Positions 46,059-56,227 of a DNA stretch of 64,000 bases are shown here, one piece after another. Source of the stretch: Amaranthus tricolor (lineage: Eukaryota; Streptophyta; Magnoliopsida; Caryophyllales; Amaranthaceae); NCBI RefSeq assembly GCF_026212465.1, contig NC_080056.1, positions 11,577,589 to 11,641,588 of the forward strand. The letters run 5' to 3'. Within the stretch, counting starts at the first letter, position 1, and each line of letters begins with the position of its first letter. A program made the translations under genes and the position numbers. The notes beneath the pieces are model-generated. The model ran no database searches, had not been told where the DNA came from, and saw only the letters and a list, made by a program, of their open reading frames with translations.

Positions 46059-48989
46059 TCCGAAGGGCATGACCTTGTAGCAATAGACCCCCGTGCTGGT
46101 AATGAAGGCCGTGTGAGGTTGATCTTTGGTGGCCAATGGGATCTGATGATAGCCGGCATTGGCATCCATGAAGCTTAATAATGCATGGCCTGCCGTAGAG
46201 TCGACCAGACGATCTATCTTTGGAAGTGGATAATCGTCTTTGGGGCATGCCTTATTCAGGTCTGTGAAGTCGACACACATCCTCCATTTGCCATTTGGTT
46301 TTTTTACCAGAACAACGTTGGATAGCCACTCTGAGTATTGACATTCTTTGATAAATCCGGCTTTCAGTAACTTCTCAACTTCCTCCTTGGCGGCCTCAGT
46401 CCGCTCTCTTCCTTGATGTCGCAGCTTTTGTTTTACGGGTTTATAGCCAGGTTTGATGTCAAGTTTATGACACGCGACACTGGTAGGGATGCCAGGCATT
46501 TCTTCCGTGCAAAAAGCAAAGACGTCGCGGAATTCAGCAATGGTGGCCACTATGTCCTGCTTGACCGTGTCAGGAAGATCTTTTCCTATCTTGATCTGTT
46601 TCCCCTCGAACATATCTACTTCCTCGTATCGTTCTATGGGGCGGGGCCTTTCATGCGTGTTAAGATTTTCCCTGTACACGCTCGTGACAGCTGGGACCTT
46701 GTCTTCCCTTTTTCTTTTTGCAGGTGTCTCAGAAGACCTGCGCTTCAGGGTGTTGACGAGGCATTGGCGAGCCGTCACCTGGTCTCCCTTCAGAATGCCA
46801 ACTTGCCCGTTATCAGTTTCGAATTGTAGCAGGAGTTGATGGGGAAAGATGGCTGCCTTGATCTTGTTAATGAGCGGGAGCCCCATGATGGCATTGTAGG
46901 GAAAGTTGAGATCTACCACCGTGAACCGTATGGGCATGGTACGGCTTTCATTTTTCTCCCCTACCCGCACGGGGAGGATGATCGTGCCCAACGGAATGAC
47001 CTGACTCCCTCCAAACCCAATCAGGGGTTTGTCTAGGGGTTGCAAGTGCTTTTCCTCGAACTTCATTTGTTTCAAGCACTCCATTGTGATAAGATCGGCC
47101 GTGCTTCCCGTATCTACCAGCACCCGTCTGACCTTCATTTGGCCGATTTTAAGAGTGACCACCAGAGGGTCGGTATGGGGTTGTTGCAGCGGTTGAGAGG
47201 TCGTGGCATCGAACTTCATGACCGGTCCCTTAGATGAGGCCTTGGGAGGCCCTTTCAGCAAAGTGTGGACACTGTTCTTTGCAGCCCGGATGGTGGGATA
47301 TTCCTCAGTGTATCCCCCAAAAATCATATTGATAGTTCCTTGAGTGTCGGAACTTTCGTGTCGGGCTTCGTTCCTCTTTGGGGATCTGCGTTTTTGTTGC
47401 CACGGCCTCCTTTCCCCTTCTCTTCCCGCATTATAATCCCTCCGGTTGAGGAATCTGGACAATTTCCCTTCGTCAGCCAACTGATGCAGGATTCTTTTTA
47501 GTTCGCGGCATTGTGCCAGAGTGTGGCCGTGCTCTTTGTGGTAGTCACACCACAGATTATAGTTGCGCCTATCAGAGGGGGTGGTAACAGGAGGTGGAGC
47601 CGGCAATTGATCTCGAACAGCAAAGAAAATGTCCCTCCTGTTTCGATTGAACATTGGGTCGTTGCCTCCGTCCCCCAGATTCCGCGTCCTAGTCTCTCCT
47701 CCTGCGACATATACCTGTCTGGCTCGTGGAGGTCCCATGTCAGATGGTGGCCCAGGACGACGCGGCATGTAATTCTTCTCCCTCGGAGAATGTTCCTCTC
47801 TACGTCGTGAGGATTGAAGAGAGGACCCGGCTTCCTTCTTTTCGGATTTCCGCCGTTTCGGGTCATGGGCCTGACATATCTCCGAGGCCGTGACGTAGCT
47901 TTGGCATTGTTTCATGGCCTCTGCATACGTTTTTACTTGACTTTCAACCAACTGGAACTTCAGCCGTTGAGCCTTCATTCCGTTGATTAGGGCGTTTAGC
48001 GCAACTGACTCCTCCAAATCAGTTACTTCCAGCACTGCCTCCTGGAATTTCTTGAGGTAAGAGGATATGGATTCTCCTTCCAACTGAGTGACACTAAGCA
48101 GGTGGAAGTTTGATTTCTCCTGCCTTTTTGAGGCTACAAAATGGCCCAAGAACTTGCCCTCTAATTGGGCAAAGTTGTGTATGTTTCCTCCAGGAAGGGA
48201 GGTGTACCACGTCAAAGCTACTCCTGTAAGAGTAGTTGGAAAGAACTTACACCATAACGATGAGTTGGTGGTGTATAACAGCATAAGATTCTTATATGCC
48301 GTCAGGTGTTCCTGTGGGCATGACGTGCCATCGAAAGCAGCCATGTTTGGTACCTTTATTTTCCCGGGATTGGGAGTATTCAGTATCTCCATGGCCAGGG
48401 GAGAGATTAATGATATGGGCTCTTCGGGGAGGACACTTTTGGTGGCCTCATTCCGCGGCATGATGGCGGAAATGAGGGGGCGGCTAGATCCAGCGAGTTC
48501 CGCCTTCTTTCTTTCCTCCCTTCTTTTATCTACCAGGGACTGGACGCTCTCGGACGTCTTTCGTTTTTTGCTCTCTAGGAAAGTTCGAGCATCTGGAGTG
48601 GCGGTTTTGGAGTCGCCATCTCGTGTATCTGTCTTGCCAGGGTGCGGGTAAGTTTTGGACCTTTCCCGCCTGTTCTTATTGCGTCTGCTGGAGTGGGAAG
48701 TTCTCGAGTTCCCTTCTTGAGATTCATGGGATTTTGGTATCTCAGGATGGGGCTCGATTCGTTCCTCCAGGTTTTTTATCTGTGCAGCCATATCTTCCAG
48801 TACCCGTTGCTGAGTAGGGGTATTGTTTATGACGGCACGAAGTTGTTCAGAGAACGCGGCCGTGAGATTTCGTGCTAGCATGTCCAGATCACGACGGGTC
48901 ACGGCTTGATTGTTAGCGTGACCAGCGGAAGTGTCTGTATCTGTGCTATGCACTGTTACAGTTTGTGTAGGATTCTTTTTAGGAGCCAT
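46055..48989 (-). CDS. gag-pol: Tat gag-protease and N-terminal reverse transcriptase
   Basis: The ATG at 48989 starts MAPKKNPTQTVTV shortly after the primer-binding site. In order: an acidic, charged N-terminus; a retrotransposon gag domain at about residues 210-385 (core around GVALTWYTSLPGG); a basic region; a CDYHKEHGHTLAQC zinc-knuckle-like motif; an aspartic protease with DTGS in RRVLVDTGSTADLI; then RT from about YSEWLSNVVLVKKPNGKWRM through YPLPKIDRLVD to MPFGLKN. The frame then leaves the conserved sequence at about 46050-46057. An upstream in-frame ATG within the LTR (49196) extends the open frame without stops but encodes LTR sequence, so 48989 is preferred. It would form virus-like particles and cleave the polyprotein. 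Confidence 0.88.
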
Positions 48990-49005
48990 GACTTTTTGTT
49001 TCAAG

Positions 49006-49023
49006 TCCCCACAGACGGCGCCA
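49006..49023 (-). other. Primer-binding site of the Tat element
   Basis: Three bases after the 5' LTR the minus strand reads TGGCGCCGTCTGTGGGGA. The first nine bases match the complement of the 3' end of plant tRNA-Asp (TGGCGCCGT), and the rest match imperfectly. This type of site is common in Tat and Athila elements. Confidence 0.65.
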
Positions 49024-49026
49024 AAC

Positions 49027-49711
49027 TGTTTCGGTGATGAAACGAGGAAGTGCAAGAGACACTTAAAATACCTGAAGATTGATGGAAGAGTGATCAGGTG
49101 AAACGGTTTATAAATGGAAGCGACTTGAATTCCTGCAACACAACACGTTAGCCTTGTCCGGGGGGTGATCTCCCGGAAAACCCCTCCGACGCTCAAGTTA
49201 GAACGTAGATCAGATATTTATGAGTGACTGATTAATGAATGAATGTAAGAGTGAGATTGGGATTTCTAAGGTTTATGCTAGAGTTTGAGAAGGCTAGGGG
49301 AATAATGTAAACAATAGTACTCTTGAATGCTATTTCAGATGATCTTCCCCTCTTGATGGTAACCCCTATTTATATTGGTGAAGAAGGGAAGTTACATCAG
49401 GGAAAAGGTGGACAATCATGGGAATAAGGGGCAGTTACCATGCCTGAAGCAAGGAGAGCCAAGCATGTATGAAGAGTGGAAGGTGGTGGGTGGTTATTCT
49501 CCTTGAAAGGAGGATAGCCACAGGAGAGGGATGGCAAAGTAGTTAAGTATTCTGTAGGTAAAAACCCATGGGCCTATCAAAGAAGAAAAGAGGTCCAGCA
49601 AAAAGTCTATTGACTAAAAGTCAAAGTCAAATCCCGAAAGGTCAAAGGGTATTTTAGGGATATGATGCTAATTATTAAATAAATAAATTAATTAAAAACA
49701 ATACCATGACA
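49027..49711 (-). repeat. 5' LTR of the Tat element (685 bp)
   Basis: On the minus strand it begins TGTCATGGTATTG and ends CACCGAAACA. A TATA box reads TATAAATAG at 49374-49366. Aligned by eye to the other LTR, it differs at three single positions (near 49046, 49667 and 49686). Confidence 0.95.
49366..49374 (-). promoter_or_regulatory. TATA box of the Tat 5' LTR
   Basis: On the minus strand it reads TATAAATAG followed by GGGTTACC, about 340 bp into the LTR. This is the probable core promoter for the genomic RNA. Confidence 0.65.
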
Positions 49712-49812
49712 GTACTCATGCTTCATCAATAACGAATTTGAGGTATGTTGGTTTTTGTTTTCTTAATTGGTTGGAGTTTTCAAATTTAAATTATGATCAT
49801 TTTTAGTATTTC

Positions 49813-49944
<132 letters not shown>

Positions 49945-50292
49945 TAAATAAATTAGATAGATTCCCGTGTAAAATACGGATGTAATAAATATTTACTTAT
50001 ATGAACATATTAATATTAATTTATAAAATTAATTCATTTACAACATAAATTTAATCATTAAATCTTGTATTTGTTATAATAATATAATTGACAAAGCGGA
50101 GAAATAATTTATTATATAATTATATCAAAACATGTATGTGAAAAAATAGACGAAAAATCACCATCAATCGATAAAATTTTATCAAATTGATTATCGTTAA
50201 GCTAAATTATATTGATGAAATCACCCAAGTCTATGTCTCTCAATAGTTTTTTATTAAATTTTAAAATCTAGAATATTAACATGCAATAGAAT

Positions 50293-53200
50293 TGTAACCG
50301 CCTCGAATTATAAAGGCAAACACTAACTGAAATTTTGTATTAATCAAGCGGAAACACTAACTGAAATTTTGTATTAATCAAGCGGAAGCTTACTTTTGCC
50401 AACACAATTAAGGGGTTACTTAAAAGGTCAAACCAATATCCAAGTATAATACTTGAATTAAAGCAAAGCAATATAACGAAAGTCTTAACTGTCCAAAATA
50501 TGAGAAAATTACAACCAAATCGAAATAAATCCAAAGTTCAAATTACATCCTTAAAATAATCTAAATGTAAACTAATAGTCTCTCAAATACAATAAAGAGA
50601 TCTAAACAAAAGGGGAATCATACTCCAACTCGGGTTTCCGCTCGCATATCCATTCTCCGTCGAAGTGCCATAGGGGTTTACTCTAAAAACAAAACCATTG
50701 GAAAAACATAAAAAGTATAGTATCAGCAAAAAGGCTGAGTATAAACACACTGGTGTCCGTCAAACAAGATATTAAAACCTTTTTTTATTTGAGTAAATTC
50801 ATTTTGAAATATGCATTTTCATTTGATAAATCATATTATCTTTCAAATCCAGTTCAATAGCTCTATAGATTTCAAATTCACATTTTTCATCATAATTATA
50901 AGATCTCAATGGATCCAAATCAATTTCAAACTCATATCATAAGTTTACATGGGTACTCTGTGAGTCATCTTGTGACTCGTTTGGTAGTCGGTCTACCGTC
51001 CGCGACATGTCCGACAAGGGTAACACAATAGTATTGTGAACAATACGCGCTCACCATTGGTGAGTCGTTTAATCATGCACACAACATTTGCTATGACATA
51101 TGTACCCGCCATTTAGGCTAAAACCTTTTTTTTATATAATATATATATATATCTTGTAATTTTAATAGCATTTGAAAGTCAAAAATATTAATTTTTTTCA
51201 TATGATAAACATCTTTTATTTACACATAGCAAAACATACTTTATTTGCGACTTAGCAAAATCAAATCATAATATTTCCCACATGGGTAAACATGCTTATT
51301 ATAATCATATCATTAAACATAACCATATTATATTTGGGCATCACTAACATGTATGGAAATGCATCGTAACAAAAAGTGATTAAAGTTCAATAAGATTTTT
51401 GTAAGGAAACCACTAAAATGTTTCGTTTCAATCCTTCTTAAAGTAAATATAACTTAAAAGGGTTTTGAAATTCATTCAAAACAACTAGAATATCATTCAT
51501 AAATCTATAAAATCATTATGACAGAAGATTTCATAAAACACTATTTTCTTAAATGCGAGATAGTTTTGCCGGTAATAAAATCGATAATTGATTTACAAAA
51601 TACATATTAATTCTTCAACAAGGCCCAAATTAATGAAGTCATTATAATACCTTATTTAAAATGAATTTAAGGTTGTCCCATCAGATTATAATTGGTTATG
51701 CGAATGTATAACGATCTTACAATTATTTTCGACAATTTGGGTATTTACCGTTATTTAAATGGTGTCTTAAATCCGTAAAATTTATAAACCATCTAATTTA
51801 AACTTATTTTATAGTATGAGGCAGTAGGTTATTAATATAATTATAAATTTTTGATATAGGTCTATTTTTACCCAAATTTAATTAACAATATTACACCTTT
51901 TAATAAATAAACATTTTTTATTAATTTGATAATTTAGTAAATAATTAATAATTTATTTTATAAAATTATACCAAAGTTCTAGAAGTCCTATAACATGTTT
52001 ATTAAACCATTTGAACTTATAATAGTCATGATATTTTATTATTTTGCATCGACATTTTATCGATAAATAGAATAAAATAGGTTTAAAATTATTTGAGTCT
52101 GAATAAAATATTATAAAAATTATATGATATTCCAGAAGCTATTGTAAGGAGTATAAAATTTTAGATAACCATTAAAAATCATGTGGGGTATTTTTAATAA
52201 TTAACAAACCGAATAAAATTTATTTAAGTCCATATATGGTCACGAAAATCTATATAAATTTTTGAACATAAATCTACTTTTTATATAAGTGTCTCATAGA
52301 CATCATTTAGTAAAAATTATTAAGGTTCTTAAATGTCAACGAAACCTTTCCAAACTTTTACCAATTTTACCTACTATCCATATGAGTATGTGATAAAAAT
52401 TTCAAGTCCTATGTCTTTATTTGGTAATTATTTTATAATTTACCATTTTACTATTTACCGTTAAACAATTTAATGATTATTCAAAAATCATATAAAAAAA
52501 TTACAAACTAAATATATTCTGGCCAAATCTTGTTGGATACATTATAATATGTTTTTATTAATTATTTTTGATGATGAAGAGTTCATCTAATACCATGTTT
52601 TATAATAAGAGTATTTAACACCATAAAATGCATTAAAATATCAATTTAACGAATAATCTCAACAAAAAGTATCCAAGAAATTTTCTTAACATATACTAGT
52701 GAAAATTTCTTTTAAAATGAATTTCAAATATTTTCAAGTTCATATAATTATTTCTATCACAGTAGTGTTAAACATGCCTTTAAACATACAAAATTTATAA
52801 AATTAACATGCATGATGCCCACAATAATAATACATGTAATAAATTATTTCATACTTAAATTTATGATTTTGACATTATTTTTCAAGATTTCACAACTTCT
52901 CTTTGGGAATTTTATTTTTTTAAAAAACAAGTTTATACACAAACTTTTCCAACTTGTTCTTAAATCCTTTAAAAATCACTCCATGTGACATACCTTGACT
53001 CCAAGCCTATATAATTATTCCGTAAGCTCCTTGCCCTTCAAGTCTCAACTCCAACTCTTCAACTAAACATATTGCATTCATCCAAAAATCAATAATAAGT
53101 TTAGATTTCTAACATGCACTTAACTTTCCCTAGTTAGAGTTGTTAGACTAATACTTGTAATGATTTTAACATATTTGGAGTATACTTATTATGTTGAGCA

Positions 53201-54085
53201 ACATACTTAGTTAAGTCCCATAATTTTACTTGAATCCTTTAAGTAACAAAATTTATATGTTAGTGGAAATACATCTTCTTACTTTCTATTATGGCCGATT
53301 TTTATAGATTTATAAGTGATGATTTTCTTAGTTTAGAGATAAATACTCATTTTATAATGATTTTAGTTTATAGAAAGATTCATGTAAAAAAAAAAGTTTT
53401 ACATGAATAAGTTTTAACAAAAAACTAGTGGAATAAAGAAACGAGCATAACTTACTCTATACTTGGTGAATTTCTTCAAGTTTTTTGTCTATGCAAAGCT
53501 CTTAAGATGAAGATTATTTTTATGGGAGATGTGAGTTTATAAACATACAGAAGTTTCAGGTGGGTTTTTGAAGAAGATTTAATGAGAAAAGAAGGTGTTT
53601 TAGTTATTGAAAGTTTGAATGATTCTAGTACTTGTTCATGGATGAACTTGGAAACAATGTGTTGGGGTTTATGGCTGAATAATTATTCAGAAAATAAAGT
53701 GTTTTTGCTTCAAATATTTGCCTTTTGCATGCTTGTAATGATGCACAAGCTTTGGGTAGAACAAAAGGGGTTCTTGGGTAGAGTTTTTAGCTTGTATATG
53801 TAAGTATACAAAGGGCTATAAGGGGGAGTAGGACAGCTTTAGCATGGCTGGTTGGGGTTGTTTTTTTTGGTGATTTTTGTCCATCATTTGATCTATTATA
53901 ATGTAGGAAAGGTTTATCTAAGATAGTTTAAGGTTTGGGTAAAAATTGTTGTACATGTAACAAGTTATGTAACTTGTACTTCATGTATAAAAATCACTTG
54001 TATATGTGTGAAATATTTAATTTACCCCCATCATGGTTATATAATATGCTTGGGTAATAATTAAAATTTTCTCGAACTGTTATGG
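50293..54085. mobile_element. Probable long LTR-like repeat (retrotransposon remnant)
   Basis: It starts TGTAACCGCCTCGAATTATA, and the far end on the other strand reads CATAACAGTTCGAGAAAATT, a weak inverse. Inside are blocks often seen in long plant LTRs: GGTACTCTGTGAGTCATCTT near 50951, a GTACCCGCCATTTAGGC block near 51104, and a minus-strand leader-like segment at 53400-53900. There is no coding beyond a short open frame at 53582-53803. No matching target duplication was found, so the boundaries and class are uncertain. Confidence 0.35.
50318..50385. repeat. 34-bp direct tandem duplication
   Basis: Two perfect adjacent copies (50318-50351 and 50352-50385) of a unit beginning AAACACTAACTGAAATTTTG and ending TCAAGCGG, near the edge of the long LTR-like repeat. 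Confidence 0.9.
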
Positions 54086-54431
54086 ATAGTTGCTCAACTT
54101 TAAAGTGATAAATCATTACTTTAAGAACCTTAGTGATAGTGTTTAATTTTGTTTGATATTGTTTAATTTTATTTGTAAAGGCTATTAATGGCGTGAGATT
54201 TTCAAATGCTCGTTCAATTAAAGTTTATTGTATATACAATTTAATCTCATATTCTTATAAAAAATAGCAGCTAACAATCCATTTTTTGACAAAAAAATTA
54301 ATTAAAAAAGATAATGTCAGTTATTAAGTCATTTTCTATACATATATGACAGTTATGTATTGTGATCTGTTAAATTAAAAATCAATTATTTTAAATTGTT
54401 TTGAGATAAATTTTTATTTTTGGTTGCTTGT

Positions 54432-54542
54432 AGCTTTGTATGAGCTCATTTTATGGTGAGATGATCTCATACAAGACTTGCTGAGCGTAAAAATAAAAAC
54501 AGCCCCTCTTGTATGAGACTGTCTCATCGTGAGATAAGTCAA
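54432..54542. mobile_element. Miniature foldback repeat (GAGAC family), copy 2
   Basis: The left part has TATGGTGAGATGATCTCATA then CAAGACTTG. The right part has CTCTTGTATGAGACTGTCTC then ATCGTGAGATAAG. These are the same words in inverted arrangement as copy 1 at 1318-1481. Confidence 0.5.
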
Positions 54543-55169
54543 TATAAAAGGTCTATTATATTGAAAATTTTTATTATTAGACTATTTAATTCAAGTATGA
54601 GAAAGAGAATGATTTGATTTGATAGTTGTGGTGGTACAAGTTGGGTCATACTCATGCCTTGATCGGTTTTATAAAAGCGTGTTGTATTTCTGATATTATT
54701 ATCCATGAGTGATCCACGTGTAAATTGGTATGTGGATAAGTTCCACAAAACATGGTCGGTCAACTTTGATTAGCTTTGTCTCTGGACTATCCTCCTACGG
54801 AGTGCTCCATTTCATCATCACAATAAAATAATGATAATACTCCTAATAAAACAATACTCAATGTAAATACTTTATTTTAAAATCAATTTTTTATTCATTA
54901 TTTTTACAAAACAAATGAGTGGAATAATAAGAGCTTGAGATTAGAAGAATAAATAATTTATAAATAAAATAAAAAAAATATATGTTAAAAATTAAATTAT
55001 AGAAGATTATATGAAAAAAAAAGTTTGGTAAATTAGTTAATAAACTGAAGTTGGTATTATTCTAGGAAAAAAAACCCCTTAAGTTGGTATTATTCATGGT
55101 TAATCAATAGCTGGTATTATTGTAAGAAAATTAACGAAATGTTGTATTATTCATGGTAATTTTTCCAAT

Positions 55170-55335
55170 AATACATAGTCAAATGGGATCTTATTTGAAT
55201 TGTCTAATTGCATATTTTCATAATATGAAATTTTTATAATTTTTAGATGTGTATAGTTCAATATATAAATAATCAAAATAATACATTAAATTTGTATAAA
55301 AAGTCAAATATAGCAAGTATAGTGAAACAAAATAA
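55170..55335. repeat. Dispersed miniature repeat family M1, copy 3
   Basis: Has GTCAAATGGGATCTTATTTG, TGTCTAATTGCATATTTTC and TCAAATATAGCAAGTATAGT in the same order as the copies at 9190-9383 and 11590-11800. Confidence 0.6.
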
Positions 55336-55594
55336 CCACATAGACTATTTCTTGGTAAGGAAATGGAGCAAATAGGTGAGAGGGAAAGAATGTGCAAAAT
55401 TATATGGACATAGAAGAGTAGTTAATACTTATCAATACTTATCGATCCACAAAAAATTTAAAATAAATAAGCACTTTTAATAAAAAAAAAACAACTTTGG
55501 GTAAACTTAATTCTAAAAATAAGCGTCTTCATGTCCACGCCTAAGGTAAGGTATGTACAGTTATTAACAGTGAAAAAAAAATTAGTCAAAAAAA

Positions 55595-55822
55595 GTCGAA
55601 ATTGTTTGTTCGCAGTTAGTAACTGCGAACAAAAGGAAGATATGTCATAACGTTAGAAAGAATAAAAAAAAAGCAAAAAATTATTTGTTCGCAATTAGTA
55701 AATGCGAATAAATATTATTTCCATTTTTTCTCCCTTTTAACGTTATTCGCAATTATTAACTGCAAACAAATAATTTGATATTTTTTTGATCAATTTTTTT
55801 GTTCGCTGTTAGTAACTTACTT
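55595..55822. repeat. Cluster of four GTTCGCAGTTA palindromes
   Basis: 55605-55633 is a perfect palindrome: TTTGTTCGCAGTTA, one G, then TAACTGCGAACAAA. Diverged versions centre near 55698 (TTTGTTCGCAATTAG / AATGCGAATAAA), 55757 (TTATTCGCAATTA / TAACTGCAAACAAA) and 55809 (TTTGTTCGCTGTTAGTAACTT). The second and third are also mutually inverted, so the whole block can fold back on itself. Confidence 0.85.
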
Positions 55823-56227
55823 TCGGGTTTCTTAGGTTGAATCAAATTTTTAGAGATCTAAATAACACATTTGATTATAAGAATAAAATAATATAGCAAT
55901 AAAAGAGAAAAATGGAAAATAATTAGTGCTTGTAATAATTTATAGGTACAATACTATTGACTCTGATCAGTTCATTATTCTCTATATCTCCAACTATCTG
56001 TTAGTATGTACTTGTATTATATAATATATAATATATAATATATACATGCATTTAATTTAAGGGTATGAATTGAAAGGACTTATTTTTTGGTTATTGACAC
56101 AAACACAACTGCACAAACAAACCTAGAAACTGAACTGATAGTAAGAAACAAGGCTTATTTTATGCCATTTCTTTAGCTTATTCCTTATTAATGTGTCGTA
56201 TCGGTACACAACGCCTTGTGTATGATC

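Larger units (their letters stand above)
36644..49711 (-). mobile_element. Ty3/gypsy LTR retrotransposon, Tat lineage, 13,068 bp, recent insertion
   Basis: The LTRs are 36644-37328 and 49027-49711. The flanking 5-mers 36639-36643 and 49712-49716 are both GTACT, a perfect target duplication. Reading the minus strand, the order is 5' LTR, primer-binding site, gag, protease, RT, RNase H, second (archaeal-type) RNase H, integrase, a tandem-repeat zone, an opposite-strand gene, and the 3' LTR. The dual RNase H plus an extra open region between integrase and the 3' LTR is the hallmark of the Tat lineage (relatives of Ogre, Retand and Grande). Only 3 differences separate the two LTRs, so the insertion is young. 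A single-base frame break in RT makes this copy unable to express complete pol unless it is a sequence error. Confidence 0.93.
54086..56227. other. Intergenic stretch 3' of SS1
   Basis: No supportable gene. It contains a GAGAC-family miniature repeat (54432-54542), an M1 repeat copy (55170-55335), and a cluster of palindromes (55600-55820), all listed separately. The SS1 3'UTR should occupy the last one to three hundred bases. Confidence 0.5.

Noticed and set aside
53582..53803. A 73-codon plus-strand frame (MRKEGVLVIESLND...)
   Set aside because: It sits in the leader-like part of the LTR-like block, has no recognised domain and no splice context.
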